NCBI GenBank assembly: GCA_029565065.1
Contig: JAKQOW010000048.1
Span: forward strand, 1-64,000
Direction: 5' to 3'
DNA length: 64,000 bases
DNA from: Acidobacteriota bacterium
GTDB taxonomy: Bacteria; Acidobacteriota; JAAYUB01
Of the stretch, positions 35,064-44,001 are shown piece after piece (position 1 is the stretch's first letter; each line of letters begins with the position of its first letter). The notes under the pieces are model-generated. The model was given only the letters and a program-made list of their open reading frames with translations. It was not told the origin of the DNA and did not search any database. The position numbers and the translations under genes were made by a program.

Positions 35064-36890
35064 ATGTGCGGGATCATCGGTTACACCGGCGGCAAATCCG
35101 CCATCCATGTACTGACCGAAGGACTGAAGCGGCTGGAGTACCGCGGGTACGATTCCTGCGGCCTGGCCACCGTGGGACCGGCCGGTGTGTACGCCGTCAA
35201 AACCTGCGGCACGATCGGTGAACTGGAGTTACGGCTTTCCGCCGCCACGCCGCCGGCCACGACGGGCATCGGGCACACGCGCTGGGCCACCCACGGACGG
35301 CCGTCGGAGGCCAACGCCCATCCGCACTGCGATTGCGGCCGGACGCTCTATGTCATCCACAACGGCATCATCGAGAACTACAGCCTGCTCAAGCGGGAGC
35401 TGATGCGAAAAGGTCACCGGTTCGAATCGGAGACCGACACGGAAGTGCTGGCCCACCTTTTCGAGGAGTTTTACCAGGGCGACCTGCTGGACAGCGTGCT
35501 GCGCGGTCTGGAGCGGGTGACAGGCACATTCGGGATCGCCGTCGTCCATGCCGCCCATCCGGAACAGATCATCGTGGCCCGGCGAGGCTCCCCGCTGGTG
35601 CTCGGGGTGGGCGATCGGGAGATGCTGGCCGCGAGCGACGTGGCCGCCCTGCTCCGCCACACCGACCGGGTGATCTACCTGAACGACGGCGAGGTGGCGG
35701 TGCTGCAACCGGATGATTTCCGCATCCTGTCCATCTCCCATGAGCTGGTCCACCGCGATCCGGTGAAGGTGGAGTGGCAGCTCGAGGAAACCGAGAAAAA
35801 CGGCTTTCCGCATTTCATGCTCAAGGAAATCTTCGAGCAGCCGGAAACGGTCCTCAACGCGTTCCGCGGACGCATTCTCCGCGAGGAGGGGGTCAGCAAG
35901 TTCGGCGGCCTGGAGAGCATCCTGCCGGAACTCAAGAAGATCAACCGCCTGGTCATGATCTCCTGCGGCACGTCATACCATGCCGGCCTGCTGGGCCGGT
36001 ACATCTTCGAGAAGCTCACCGACATCAACGTCGACGTCGAGATCGCCAGCGAATTCCGTTACCGGAATATCAATCTGTCCGCGGGAACCGCCGTCCTGGC
36101 CATCAGCCAGTCGGGTGAAACCGCTGACACCATTGCCGCGGTGCGCGAGGCGCGCCGCAAAGGCGCACTCGCCCTCGGGCTGGTCAACGTCGTCGGCTCC
36201 ACCATCGCCCGGGAAACGATCGCGGGTGTCTATAACCACGCCGGGCCGGAGATTGGCGTGGCCTCCACCAAGATCTTCACGTCGCAGGTGGTCATCCTGA
36301 GCCTGCTGGCGTTGCTGCTGGGCCGGTTCAAGAAACTGTCGATGAACGACGGCATCCAGGTGCTGAACGCCATCCAGGAGCTGCCGGATCAGATCCAGAC
36401 GGTTCTGGAACAGTCGGAGGACATCCGCGCCATCGCCCGCGATTATTACCAGCACCAGTCCTTCCTCTACCTGGGCCGCCTCTACAATTATCCGACAGCG
36501 ATGGAGGGCGCACTCAAGCTCAAAGAAATCAGCTACATCCACGCCGAAGGCTACCCGGCGGGCGAGATGAAACACGGCCCCATTGCCCTGATCTCCCCCG
36601 AGTGCCCCGTCATGGCCGTCTGTCCCAGGGACAGCGTGTACGACAAGATGATCAGCAACATCATGGAAGTTCAGGCCCGCGGCGCCAAGATCATCGCCGT
36701 CGGCTCCCCGGACGACACCAAGCTGGCCGACATCGCCGACCGGGTGATCACCGTGCCGCGCACACTCGATTTCCTCAACCCGATCCTCTGCAACATCCCT
36801 CTGCAGCTGTTCGCCTATTTTTGCGCCTTGTACCGGGGTTGCGCCATCGACAAACCGCGCAACCTGGCCAAGAGCGTCACCGTGGAGTGA
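35064..36890 (+). CDS. glmS: Glucosamine-6-phosphate synthase, isomerizing
   Basis: A 608-residue enzyme making glucosamine-6-phosphate from fructose-6-phosphate and glutamine, the entry to peptidoglycan and amino sugar synthesis. The N-terminal glutaminase begins MCGIIGYTGG, with Cys2 the nucleophile after Met removal, and includes HTRWATHG and HNGIIENY. Two SIS isomerase domains follow (SCGTSYHAG, SQSGETADT, KLKEISYIHAEGYPAGEMKHGP). The C-terminus KPRNLAKSVTVE is canonical. The 68-nt gap upstream is too short for a glmS ribozyme. It is followed by galU after 6 nt. Confidence 0.98.
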   Translation: MCGIIGYTGGKSAIHVLTEGLKRLEYRGYDSCGLATVGPAGVYAVKTCGTIGELELRLSAATPPATTGIGHTRWATHGRPSEANAHPHCDCGRTLYVIHNGIIENYSLLKRELMRKGHRFESETDTEVLAHLFEEFYQGDLLDSVLRGLERVTGTFGIAVVHAAHPEQIIVARRGSPLVLGVGDREMLAASDVAALLRHTDRVIYLNDGEVAVLQPDDFRILSISHELVHRDPVKVEWQLEETEKNGFPHFMLKEIFEQPETVLNAFRGRILREEGVSKFGGLESILPELKKINRLVMISCGTSYHAGLLGRYIFEKLTDINVDVEIASEFRYRNINLSAGTAVLAISQSGETADTIAAVREARRKGALALGLVNVVGSTIARETIAGVYNHAGPEIGVASTKIFTSQVVILSLLALLLGRFKKLSMNDGIQVLNAIQELPDQIQTVLEQSEDIRAIARDYYQHQSFLYLGRLYNYPTAMEGALKLKEISYIHAEGYPAGEMKHGPIALISPECPVMAVCPRDSVYDKMISNIMEVQARGAKIIAVGSPDDTKLADIADRVITVPRTLDFLNPILCNIPLQLFAYFCALYRGCAIDKPRNLAKSVTVE

Positions 36891-36896
36891 GCCACC

Positions 36897-37793
36897 ATGA
36901 GTCAGCCGACACCGGTCAAGGGCGTCATTCTGGCGGCGGGTTACGGGACGCGATTCCTGCCCGTGACCAAGACGGTGCCCAAGGAGATGCTGCCCATCGT
37001 CGAGGTGCCGTCCATTCAGTACGTGATCGACGAATTCACCGCATCTGGCATCCACGACATCCTGATCATCACCAGCCGCCGGAAGAAAGCCCTCGAGGAT
37101 TATTTCGACCGGGACGTGGAGCTGGAGTCGGTGTTCCGGGATGAAGCCGCCGGGGACAAGCTCGCCTGTGTCACGCCGCCGGACGCCAACGTCGTCTTCA
37201 TCCGGCAGCGGGAGATGCGGGGAACGGCCCACGCCTTGATGCTGTGCGAGGGTTTCGCCGGACAGTCACCGTTCGTCGTCGCCTACCCCGACGACCTGAT
37301 GCCCGATCCACCCTGTGCCCGACAACTCATCGAAACCTGGCGGGAGACGATCACTCCGGAGCAGCCGCGCGGCTGCTGCGTGCTCTCCGTGATCGATCTG
37401 AGCGGGCAGGATGTGTCCCGCTACGGCGTCGTCGATTTCGAACTTCGGGGCGGGCGTCATGTTGTCCGCCGGATGGTGGAAAAGCCCCGGCCGGGATCGG
37501 AACCGAGCCACCTCATTTCCCTGGGGCGCTATCTGTACACCCCGGATCTCTTCCCGGTCCTCCACGAGCTGGCACGCGTACCCCGTGACGGCGAGTTTTA
37601 CCAGACGGAGCCCATCAACCGGCTGGCCGGCCGGAACCTGGTCGTGGCCCGACCGTACCCGGGACGACGCTATGACACCGGCGAGCCCATCGGTTACATC
37701 AAAACGATCGTGGAGATGGCGCTGGCCCGACCGGAATACCGGCAGGAGTTATCCGATTATTTGCACAAATTGTCATTGACCGGCCTTTTGTGA
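36897..37793 (+). CDS. galU: UTP-glucose-1-phosphate uridylyltransferase
   Basis: A 298-residue nucleotidyltransferase giving UDP-glucose for polysaccharide synthesis. The signature KGVILAAGYGTRFLPVTKTV and PKEMLPIVEVPSIQYVIDE are clear. Later conserved blocks include AYPDDLMPDPPCARQLIE, VVDFELR and MVEKPRPGSEPS. Length fits GalU. The last 18 nt contain the -35 box of the promoter for the export operon downstream. Confidence 0.95.
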   Translation: MSQPTPVKGVILAAGYGTRFLPVTKTVPKEMLPIVEVPSIQYVIDEFTASGIHDILIITSRRKKALEDYFDRDVELESVFRDEAAGDKLACVTPPDANVVFIRQREMRGTAHALMLCEGFAGQSPFVVAYPDDLMPDPPCARQLIETWRETITPEQPRGCCVLSVIDLSGQDVSRYGVVDFELRGGRHVVRRMVEKPRPGSEPSHLISLGRYLYTPDLFPVLHELARVPRDGEFYQTEPINRLAGRNLVVARPYPGRRYDTGEPIGYIKTIVEMALARPEYRQELSDYLHKLSLTGLL

Positions 37794-37804
37794 CATATTA
37801 TGAT
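37776..37804 (+). promoter_or_regulatory. Predicted promoter of the polysaccharide export operon
   Basis: TTGACC (37776-37781), a 17-nt spacer and TATGAT (37799-37804). The -35 box is inside the end of galU. Start near 37811, giving a leader of about 129 nt. Confidence 0.6.
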
Positions 37805-37824
37805 ACACTGTTTATGCGAAAGAA

Positions 37825-37889
37825 GATGGATGCCATAGGTTTGGTCGTTGGGCAGGGGATCAGTAGCCGCCGGAGCAACCGTATCCATC
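37825..37889 (+). ncRNA. Candidate structured leader of the export operon
   Basis: GATGGATGC (37825-37833) pairs with GTATCCATC (37881-37889), allowing one G-U pair. Inside, GGTT (37838-37841) can pair with AACC (37877-37880) and further GC-rich stems are possible. The element sits between the promoter and the export gene and looks like a cis-acting regulator; no known riboswitch class was recognised. Confidence 0.4.
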
Positions 37890-37939
37890 ATCGGACAACG
37901 CCATCGGCGTGCGTGAAATCGAACGATTGACAGGGGACG

Positions 37940-38923
37940 ATGAAACCAATTGCTCTATTGCTTATATTAATAGGTACACTTCTATTCACTCCGCTGGCCG
38001 GCCAGGACAACCCGCCGGCTGCCGGCGCCATCGACCAGACCGTCAAGAAAAACACCCTGTTGGAGTTCATTCGCATCCGCTCCAATCCGGCGGCCAACTA
38101 CGTGCTGGGTCCCGGCGACATCATCAGCGTCGACGTGTTCGGCGTACCGGAGCTGAAAACCGAGGTGCAGGTGGCCCAGGACGGCACGATCATGCTGCCG
38201 TTCCTCTCCCTGGTCCGGGTGGAGGGTTTGAACACGGCGGAACTTCAGGTGAAGCTGGAGTCGCTGTTGGCGGATTCCGTGCTCAAAGATCCGCACGTGA
38301 TGGTCTCGATCAAGGAGTACCGCTCCCAGCCGGTGCATGTGCTCGGCGAGATCAGCAAGCCCGGCACGTACCAGCTCACCCACTTCATGCGATTGGTTGA
38401 CCTGCTGTCGCTGGCCGGCGGATTCACCGCCACCGCCGGCGACACGTGCACCATCAGCCGCCAGGACGAGACGGGCACATCGCAGCAGGTGGAGATCAGC
38501 CTGGTGGACCTCCTGGAGAACGGCAACCCCGCGCTCAACGTGCCCGTGCAGGCCGGCGACATCATCCACGTGCCCAAGCGGGTGGATCGCATCTTTTATG
38601 TCATCGGCGACGTCGGCAAACCCGGCGCCTATCCCATCCCGCCCAAAAAGGAGATCCGGCTCAGTGAAGCTTTGACCACGGCCGGAGGCTTCACGAAGAC
38701 ATCCGCTCTGGCGAATACACGGCTCGTCCGGGCGCTGCCCGATGGGCAGCGGACCGTCATGGCGATCGACTTCGACAAAATACTGAAGGGCAGCGGCGAG
38801 GATTTATCCCTGCAGGAAAACGACATGCTGTACATACCCAACTCCAAGGCGAAGGGAATCAGCCAAGCCATGCTCTCCAGCGTCCCGAATTTCATTTATT
38901 GGGGATTGCTCCTCGCCTTCTAA
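37940..38923 (+). CDS. Wza-type polysaccharide export protein
   Basis: A 327-residue exported protein with a signal peptide (residues 1-21, no lipobox cysteine seen). The poly-export domain begins NYVLGPGDIISVDVFG and continues with VQVAQDGTIMLPFLSLVRV. Two SLBB repeats follow: VHVLGEISKPGTYQL and FYVIGDVGKPGAYPI. Such proteins form the outer-membrane channel for capsule or exopolysaccharide. The last 20 residues (MLSSVPNFIYWGLLLAF) are hydrophobic. It is followed 2 nt later by the BY-kinase. Confidence 0.92.
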   Translation: MKPIALLLILIGTLLFTPLAGQDNPPAAGAIDQTVKKNTLLEFIRIRSNPAANYVLGPGDIISVDVFGVPELKTEVQVAQDGTIMLPFLSLVRVEGLNTAELQVKLESLLADSVLKDPHVMVSIKEYRSQPVHVLGEISKPGTYQLTHFMRLVDLLSLAGGFTATAGDTCTISRQDETGTSQQVEISLVDLLENGNPALNVPVQAGDIIHVPKRVDRIFYVIGDVGKPGAYPIPPKKEIRLSEALTTAGGFTKTSALANTRLVRALPDGQRTVMAIDFDKILKGSGEDLSLQENDMLYIPNSKAKGISQAMLSSVPNFIYWGLLLAF

Positions 38924-38925
38924 AT

Positions 38926-41265
38926 ATGGGAAACAATCCGAACCTACCCGTTCTGTCGCCTGGCGAACCCGAGCCCCGGCACCCTGCTGTCCTGACGACG
39001 CCCACATACCAACTGGTCGTTCCGCCGGCGCCGGAAAACGAGATTCACCTGCTCGACTACTGGAAGATCATCGTCAAGCGCAAATGGCTCATCGTGCTTT
39101 GCTTTGTGGTGGCCGCCGCCACCGCGTACCTGTGGACGCTGCGTCAGACCCCGCTGTATACCGCGACGGCCACGTTGCAGATCGAAGTCAGTTCGCCCAA
39201 CATCCTCCCCTATCAGGATTTTGTCAATGAAGCCGCGCCCTGGCAGCAGGCCGAATATATTCAGACCCAGTGCGCCATCCTCCAGAGCAAGTCGCTGGCG
39301 TCGCGGGTCGTCCAGGCGCTCCATCTGGACCAGGACCCGCGGTTCGTCGGTCAGCGGGCCGGGACGACCCCATCGATAAAGAAAGAGGAGCCCCCCTCCC
39401 GGGCTGATTCCGCAATCGATCCGGACCTGGACGTGGCCTTGGCTGATCCTGATGCGGACGAGGCCTATTCACCCCACTCCGGAATCGTGCAGGGCGGGCT
39501 GCAGGTTGAGCCGGTCCGGGACAGTCATCTGATCCGCGTCAGCTATGTTTCGCCTTATCCCGAACTCGCCAGCCAGGTCACGAACACCGCCGCCGATGAA
39601 TTCATTCAGCTCAATTTCGAGGCGCGTTACAACGCCGCCCTGCAGGCCACGGAGTTTCTGAAACGCCAGCTCACCAGCCTGAAAGCCAGGCTGGAGAAAT
39701 CCGAAGAAAACCTCATCAATTACTCCCGCGAAAAAGGGATCATGGTTTCGGCCAATCAGCAGGACGTGGTCCTGCAAAAGCTCAACGAGCTGAGCACGGC
39801 CCTGACCGAAGCCCAGACCGACCGGATCCGGCGGGAATCCCTGTATCTCACCATTCGCGGGATCAAGGATCCGCTGGTCAATTTCCCGTCCAGTCTGCGC
39901 AACGCGTTGATCGAGGACCTGGAGCGCAAGCTGTCCGGCTTGAATCAGGAACTGGCCAAGCAGTCGTCAAAATTCAAGGATGACTGGCCGGCCATCCAGG
40001 AGCTGAAAAACCAGATCACGGAAACGTCCTCCCAGTTGAATCGGGAGAAGCAGACGGCGATGAAAGCGATCATCACCGAGTACGAAACGGCGGCCAAGCG
40101 CGAAAAGCTGCTCCAGGAGGCATTGGACGAGCAGAAGATCCAGGCCAACCTGCTCAAAGAGAGTCTGATCCAGTACAATATCCTCCAGCGCGAAGTGGAG
40201 ACTAACAAGAACGTTTACGAGGGGATGCTGTCCCGCCTGAAAGAGGCCTCCATCGCCGCCGGCCTCAAGTCCAGCAACATCCGGATCGTGGAGCGCGCCG
40301 AAACGCCCGCGGCACCCTTCAAGCCGAATCCGGTTAGGAACCTGCTCCTGGGCATGCTCATCGGCCTGCTGCTCGGTGTCGGACTGGCATTTTTCATCGA
40401 GTATATGGACAATACCGTCAAGACTCCGGATCAGGTGGAGCAACTCACCACCCTGCCCTCCTTGGGGGTCATTCCTCAGGCGGAGTCCATGCCTAAAGCG
40501 ATAGCCGCCGCAAGCAAGGCCAAGGTCATGCAGGTGGTGCCCACAGCAACTTCCAGAAACGGGCATTCCATCGAACTCATCGTCCATTACGAGCCCACCA
40601 CCAGTCTGGCCGAGGCCTTCCGCTCGCTCCGGACGTCCATCATGCTCTCCAACTCGGATGGACCGCCCCACACCGTGCTGTTCACGTCGCCGCGTCCGGC
40701 GGAGGGCAAAACCACCGTCTCGACCAACACCGCGATCGCCTTCGCTCAGACAGGCAAGCGCGTGCTCCTGCTGGATCTGGATCTGCGCAAGCCGCGCCTG
40801 CACAACATATTCAAGCTGGACAACTCGATCGGCTTCAGCAGCTTCCTGGCCGGGGCATCCGAAATCTCGCCCCTCATCCATCCCACCGAGATCGAAAACC
40901 TGTTTACCATCACCGCCGGGCCCATCCCGCCGAATCCGGCTGAACTGCTCTCGTCCATTCGGCTCAAGCAGGCGCTGGAGATACTCAAGGAATATTTCGA
41001 CCACATCATCATCGACAGCCCTCCGATCCTGTCGGTGAGCGACTCGCGCATTATCTCGCGGTTCACCGACGGGATCATCCTAGTCATCCGCAGCGGTGAA
41101 ACACCGAAACAGGTGCTGCGCCAGGCGCAGAAAGACCTCCAGTTGATCAACGCGAAGGTGCTCGGCATCCTGATCAATGCTGCCAATCTGCGCAGTTCCG
41201 ACTATTATTATTCGAAGTATCACTATTACCAATATGGTGACAAGTACCACTCAAAGCATGCTTGA
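38926..41265 (+). CDS. wzc: Wzc-type copolymerase and BY-kinase
   Basis: A 779-residue inner-membrane protein. Residues to about 60 are cytosolic, a Wzz domain with two membrane helices brackets a large periplasmic coiled coil (for example RQLTSLKARLEKSEENLINY), and the second helix lies near 475-495 (LLGMLIGLLLGVGLAFFIEY). The C-terminal BY-kinase has Walker A SPRPAEGKTTVSTN, Walker A' LLLDLDLRKPRLH and Walker B IIIDSPPIL. The tail SSDYYYSKYHYYQYGDKYH has eight Tyr for autophosphorylation. It controls polymer length and export. Start trimmed to ATG 38926. Confidence 0.94.
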   Translation: MGNNPNLPVLSPGEPEPRHPAVLTTPTYQLVVPPAPENEIHLLDYWKIIVKRKWLIVLCFVVAAATAYLWTLRQTPLYTATATLQIEVSSPNILPYQDFVNEAAPWQQAEYIQTQCAILQSKSLASRVVQALHLDQDPRFVGQRAGTTPSIKKEEPPSRADSAIDPDLDVALADPDADEAYSPHSGIVQGGLQVEPVRDSHLIRVSYVSPYPELASQVTNTAADEFIQLNFEARYNAALQATEFLKRQLTSLKARLEKSEENLINYSREKGIMVSANQQDVVLQKLNELSTALTEAQTDRIRRESLYLTIRGIKDPLVNFPSSLRNALIEDLERKLSGLNQELAKQSSKFKDDWPAIQELKNQITETSSQLNREKQTAMKAIITEYETAAKREKLLQEALDEQKIQANLLKESLIQYNILQREVETNKNVYEGMLSRLKEASIAAGLKSSNIRIVERAETPAAPFKPNPVRNLLLGMLIGLLLGVGLAFFIEYMDNTVKTPDQVEQLTTLPSLGVIPQAESMPKAIAAASKAKVMQVVPTATSRNGHSIELIVHYEPTTSLAEAFRSLRTSIMLSNSDGPPHTVLFTSPRPAEGKTTVSTNTAIAFAQTGKRVLLLDLDLRKPRLHNIFKLDNSIGFSSFLAGASEISPLIHPTEIENLFTITAGPIPPNPAELLSSIRLKQALEILKEYFDHIIIDSPPILSVSDSRIISRFTDGIILVIRSGETPKQVLRQAQKDLQLINAKVLGILINAANLRSSDYYYSKYHYYQYGDKYHSKHA

Positions 41266-41290
41266 CATAATTGTGGTTCTGTATTGAAAT
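41262..41290 (+). promoter_or_regulatory. Possible internal promoter before the FecR-like gene
   Basis: TTGACA (41262-41267), a 17-nt spacer and TGAAAT (41285-41290). The -35 is consensus and overlaps the wzc stop; the -10 is 4 of 6. Confidence 0.4.
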
Positions 41291-41340
41291 CAAGGTAATT
41301 CCACGATGATTACGCTCATTAGATCGATATGAGGTGAACG

Positions 41341-41994
41341 ATGAGAAAGCTAGTGAGGTTGTGTGCTGTGCTGGCTATGCTTGCCGCACTCGCCGTCGTT
41401 CCGGCTCAGGGCCAGATGACGCCGCTCGGAGAGATCGTGGCCGGAAGTCCTGCCCTGATCGGGTCCACGGAGATGCCGGTGGGCGGAACCATTTTTCAGG
41501 GGGACCGGCTGACCGCGCACAAGGATTCCACGGTGATCGAACTGGCCAACCGTGGCACCATCCAGTTGTTCCCGCACACGCGCATCCAGGTGCTGTCACA
41601 GGACGGCGAAATCCAGGTGCGGCTGGAACAGGGCAAGGTGGCCTTCATCTTCCCCAAGGATGTCCGGACTTCCATCCAGAGTGCGACATCCGTCATGACC
41701 CCGTTGAAAACCGATTCCCGGTATTTCGGGGCGATGGAAAACACCGACAAGCAGGATATCGTACAGGCGTACGAAGGCGAGTTGCAGGTGCAGGCGGTGC
41801 CATCGGGTGAAAAGGCGACCGTCCGGCCCCGTCAGGAAGCCTGCGTCGGAGCCACGGCGTGGACAGGTCACGGGGATCCCATCCGCGGTCTGCGTCTGCC
41901 GATCATCGTCGGCCTCATCGAGGGCGGCACGGCGACCGGCATTATCATTTACACCATAATCGACGACGACGAACCGGTGGCCAGCCCCAGCTGA
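41341..41994 (+). CDS. FecR-like exported protein
   Basis: A 217-residue exported protein with a signal peptide ending near AQGQ (residue 25). A FecR-type domain spans about 40-115: MPVGGTIFQGDRLTAHKDST, ELANRGTIQLFPHTRIQVL and EIQVRLEQGKVAFIFPK match the TGxxAxV-type FecR pattern loosely. A hydrophobic segment near the C-terminus (LPIIVGLIEGGTATGIIIYT) could anchor it, followed by an acidic tail. It has GAGGTGA for translation. The function is unknown; FecR-like domains often sit in envelope or cell-surface polysaccharide clusters. Confidence 0.65.
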   Translation: MRKLVRLCAVLAMLAALAVVPAQGQMTPLGEIVAGSPALIGSTEMPVGGTIFQGDRLTAHKDSTVIELANRGTIQLFPHTRIQVLSQDGEIQVRLEQGKVAFIFPKDVRTSIQSATSVMTPLKTDSRYFGAMENTDKQDIVQAYEGELQVQAVPSGEKATVRPRQEACVGATAWTGHGDPIRGLRLPIIVGLIEGGTATGIIIYTIIDDDEPVASPS

Positions 41995-42013
41995 TGATCG
42001 GGAGTTTCCGCCC

Positions 42014-42934
42014 ATGACGCCGATCAGCCGTCACCGATCCTTGATCGTTTGGGCCGCATTGTGCGGTTGCGCATGCGGCCTGCCTTGGGTGACGGCTGGC
42101 GTGTCCGCGGACGGGTCCAGCATCGTCTTTCACCGTTGTCCCCCGCACGCGGGTGTGTTTCTCGACGGGACGTGGATCGGCACAGTGCCGGAACAGGGAG
42201 TGTTCTCCCTGTCCGCAATCCCGGCGGGACACCATCGCTTCGTCTTCACAATGTCCGGCGCTTCTGGAATAGAACGAGAAGTGAACTGCCAGCCTGGTCA
42301 GGCGCTGACGATCGAGCTGCTCCCCGCTCCCGCTCCTTCACCCGTGGTCGAGCCGCCGGCGGTTGCCCCGGATCAACGTCCACAGGCGGCCGTCGCTGCG
42401 ACAGCCGCGCCGCGGTCGCAGTCTCCAGTGCCAGCCCCCGTCCGGCCGGCGCGCCAGATCGCGCTGGTGCGCCAACAACCCAAGCCGGCAGTCACATTCG
42501 CGCCAACTCCCACACCTGTGCAACAGTCGAGCACATTCGCATCCATTCAGGCCGTCTCGGCGCATCCGCCCTTCCCGCCGTCCGAACCGGCCATCGAGTT
42601 GGCGCCGGCCGAAGGATTGAATGGCTGGCTCCTGGTGCTCTCCATCGTTTCCGCATTGGGCCTGGGTGTTTTCTTTCTACTGATCAGCCGGTATCGCAAG
42701 CGGCCCGACGCTTCAGCCCCGGATCGGTTGCCGGGAGTGCCGGCTGCCGAGGACAACGATTCCGTATTCAATGCCTGTGAAGCCGAGTTGCCCGTATCGA
42801 ACGAACCTGAATTCCTCGATGACCTCCGTTGGCGGGAAATGATGGCCGCCAAAGGATTCCGGGTTTTCCGAGGCAAAGACCTGCCCGAACACTTTATCGA
42901 AATTGAAGAGGTGAAGCATGAAAGACCCTCATAA
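42014..42934 (+). CDS. PEGA-like, single-pass membrane protein
   Basis: A 306-residue protein. A signal peptide (about 8-32) precedes a PEGA-like beta domain, with VFLDGTWIGTVPEQGVFSLS and IPAGHHRFVFTM, the DG-x-x-x-G-T pattern typical of PEGA. A long Pro/Ala/Gln-rich linker leads to one membrane helix near 215-235 (GWLLVLSIVSALGLGVFFLLI) and a cytosolic tail of about 70 residues. PEGA domains occur in S-layer and surface proteins. Its end overlaps the SUMF1-like start by 17 nt. Confidence 0.55.
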   Translation: MTPISRHRSLIVWAALCGCACGLPWVTAGVSADGSSIVFHRCPPHAGVFLDGTWIGTVPEQGVFSLSAIPAGHHRFVFTMSGASGIEREVNCQPGQALTIELLPAPAPSPVVEPPAVAPDQRPQAAVAATAAPRSQSPVPAPVRPARQIALVRQQPKPAVTFAPTPTPVQQSSTFASIQAVSAHPPFPPSEPAIELAPAEGLNGWLLVLSIVSALGLGVFFLLISRYRKRPDASAPDRLPGVPAAEDNDSVFNACEAELPVSNEPEFLDDLRWREMMAAKGFRVFRGKDLPEHFIEIEEVKHERPS

Positions 42935-43982
42935 GCTCCCCATCATTTTACTTCTGGTGATCAGTTTCGCCGTTTGCGTGAGCGCGGCGGAAGTCGCCGC
43001 GTCCATCGAGCGGATTCAGACTGACGGGCAGATGCTGCTCAAGGTGCCCAATGCCGGACTCCTGAAGGGCGCCCAGGGTGAAGTGTATTACACGGTCGTC
43101 GCGGAAGGCGCCTCGCGGGACATTGTGGTCGGCACCATTCAGGTCGCGCAGGTGGTCGATGCCACCCACGTCCTGGCCCGACTGGCCCAGTCCACCGCGC
43201 CCATCCAAACGAGCTTCAAGGTGCGGCTCACGCCTACCCCGATTCCGGCGGACAAATTCCTGGAGAACATGGTTTACATTCCCGGCGGGACCGCCACCAT
43301 CGGACTGGACCGCAACAAAGCCAAGTTCTGGAACGAGACTCCGGCCCACCCGTACAATTTGGAGCCTTACTACATCGAGCGCACCGAGGTCACCATCGGC
43401 CAGTACGCCAAGTTTGTCCAGGAGACCGACCACCGCCTGCCGCCCGGCTGGGAGGACGACACCCCGCCGGTCGAGGATGAGCCGCTGCCCGTGACCGGCG
43501 TGACCTGGGAAGACGCGATGGCCTATTCCCGCTGGGTGCTCCGCCGTATGCCCTCGGAGGAAGAATGGGAATGGGCCGGCCGAACCAGCCGCAGCTACAT
43601 GTTCCCGTGGGGCAACGATTTTATCAAGAACTACGCCAACACCGAAGAGGCGGATCGCGACCACGCCCTGCCCGTGACCTCGTTCGCAACCGACTTGTCC
43701 CAGTTCGGGGTTTCCGACTTGGCTGGGAACGTCGCCGAGTGGACGCTGTCAGTCTACCGTCCCTATCCCGGCAACTCGCATGACGAGGATTACAATCCGG
43801 ATCATTACGTGGTGCGGGGCGGCGCGTTCACAGTGGAAAACAAGTATTGCCGGCTGCCTTTTCGCGCCTCGAAACCGAACAATTATCACTGCTCGGATGT
43901 GGGCTTCCGCACCGCGATCAGCCTTCGGGAGCTGGACAAGCTGATTGCGGAAGGACTGGTGGCGGCCTCACCGACCAAGTAA
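42918..43982 (+). CDS. SUMF1/FGE-family exported protein
   Basis: A 354-residue exported protein with a signal peptide (to about Ala23), a small N-terminal region and a formylglycine-generating-enzyme-like domain (about 120-340). Signatures include VYIPGGTATIGLDRNKAK, ERTEVTIGQYAKF, VTGVTWEDAMAYSRW, MPSEEEWEWAGR, GVSDLAGNVAEWT and DVGFRTA. True FGE enzymes use a Cys pair near the end; here the corresponding segment reads VENKYCRLPFRAS, with one cysteine only. So it is more likely a non-oxidase member (EgtB/PvdO-like or structural). GAGGTGAAGC precedes the start. Confidence 0.8.
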   Translation: MKDPHKLPIILLLVISFAVCVSAAEVAASIERIQTDGQMLLKVPNAGLLKGAQGEVYYTVVAEGASRDIVVGTIQVAQVVDATHVLARLAQSTAPIQTSFKVRLTPTPIPADKFLENMVYIPGGTATIGLDRNKAKFWNETPAHPYNLEPYYIERTEVTIGQYAKFVQETDHRLPPGWEDDTPPVEDEPLPVTGVTWEDAMAYSRWVLRRMPSEEEWEWAGRTSRSYMFPWGNDFIKNYANTEEADRDHALPVTSFATDLSQFGVSDLAGNVAEWTLSVYRPYPGNSHDEDYNPDHYVVRGGAFTVENKYCRLPFRASKPNNYHCSDVGFRTAISLRELDKLIAEGLVAASPTK

Positions 43983-44001
43983 GGGCGGTCGACATTTCTG
44001 A

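Noticed and set aside
35973-37232. A 419-codon frame opposite glmS and galU
   Set aside because: Shadow of two unmistakable enzymes.
37805-37939. Cyclic di-GMP riboswitch or ops/JUMPstart element in the export leader
   Set aside because: The leader lacks the conserved GEMM core bases and there is no GGCGGTAG ops sequence in the sense orientation.
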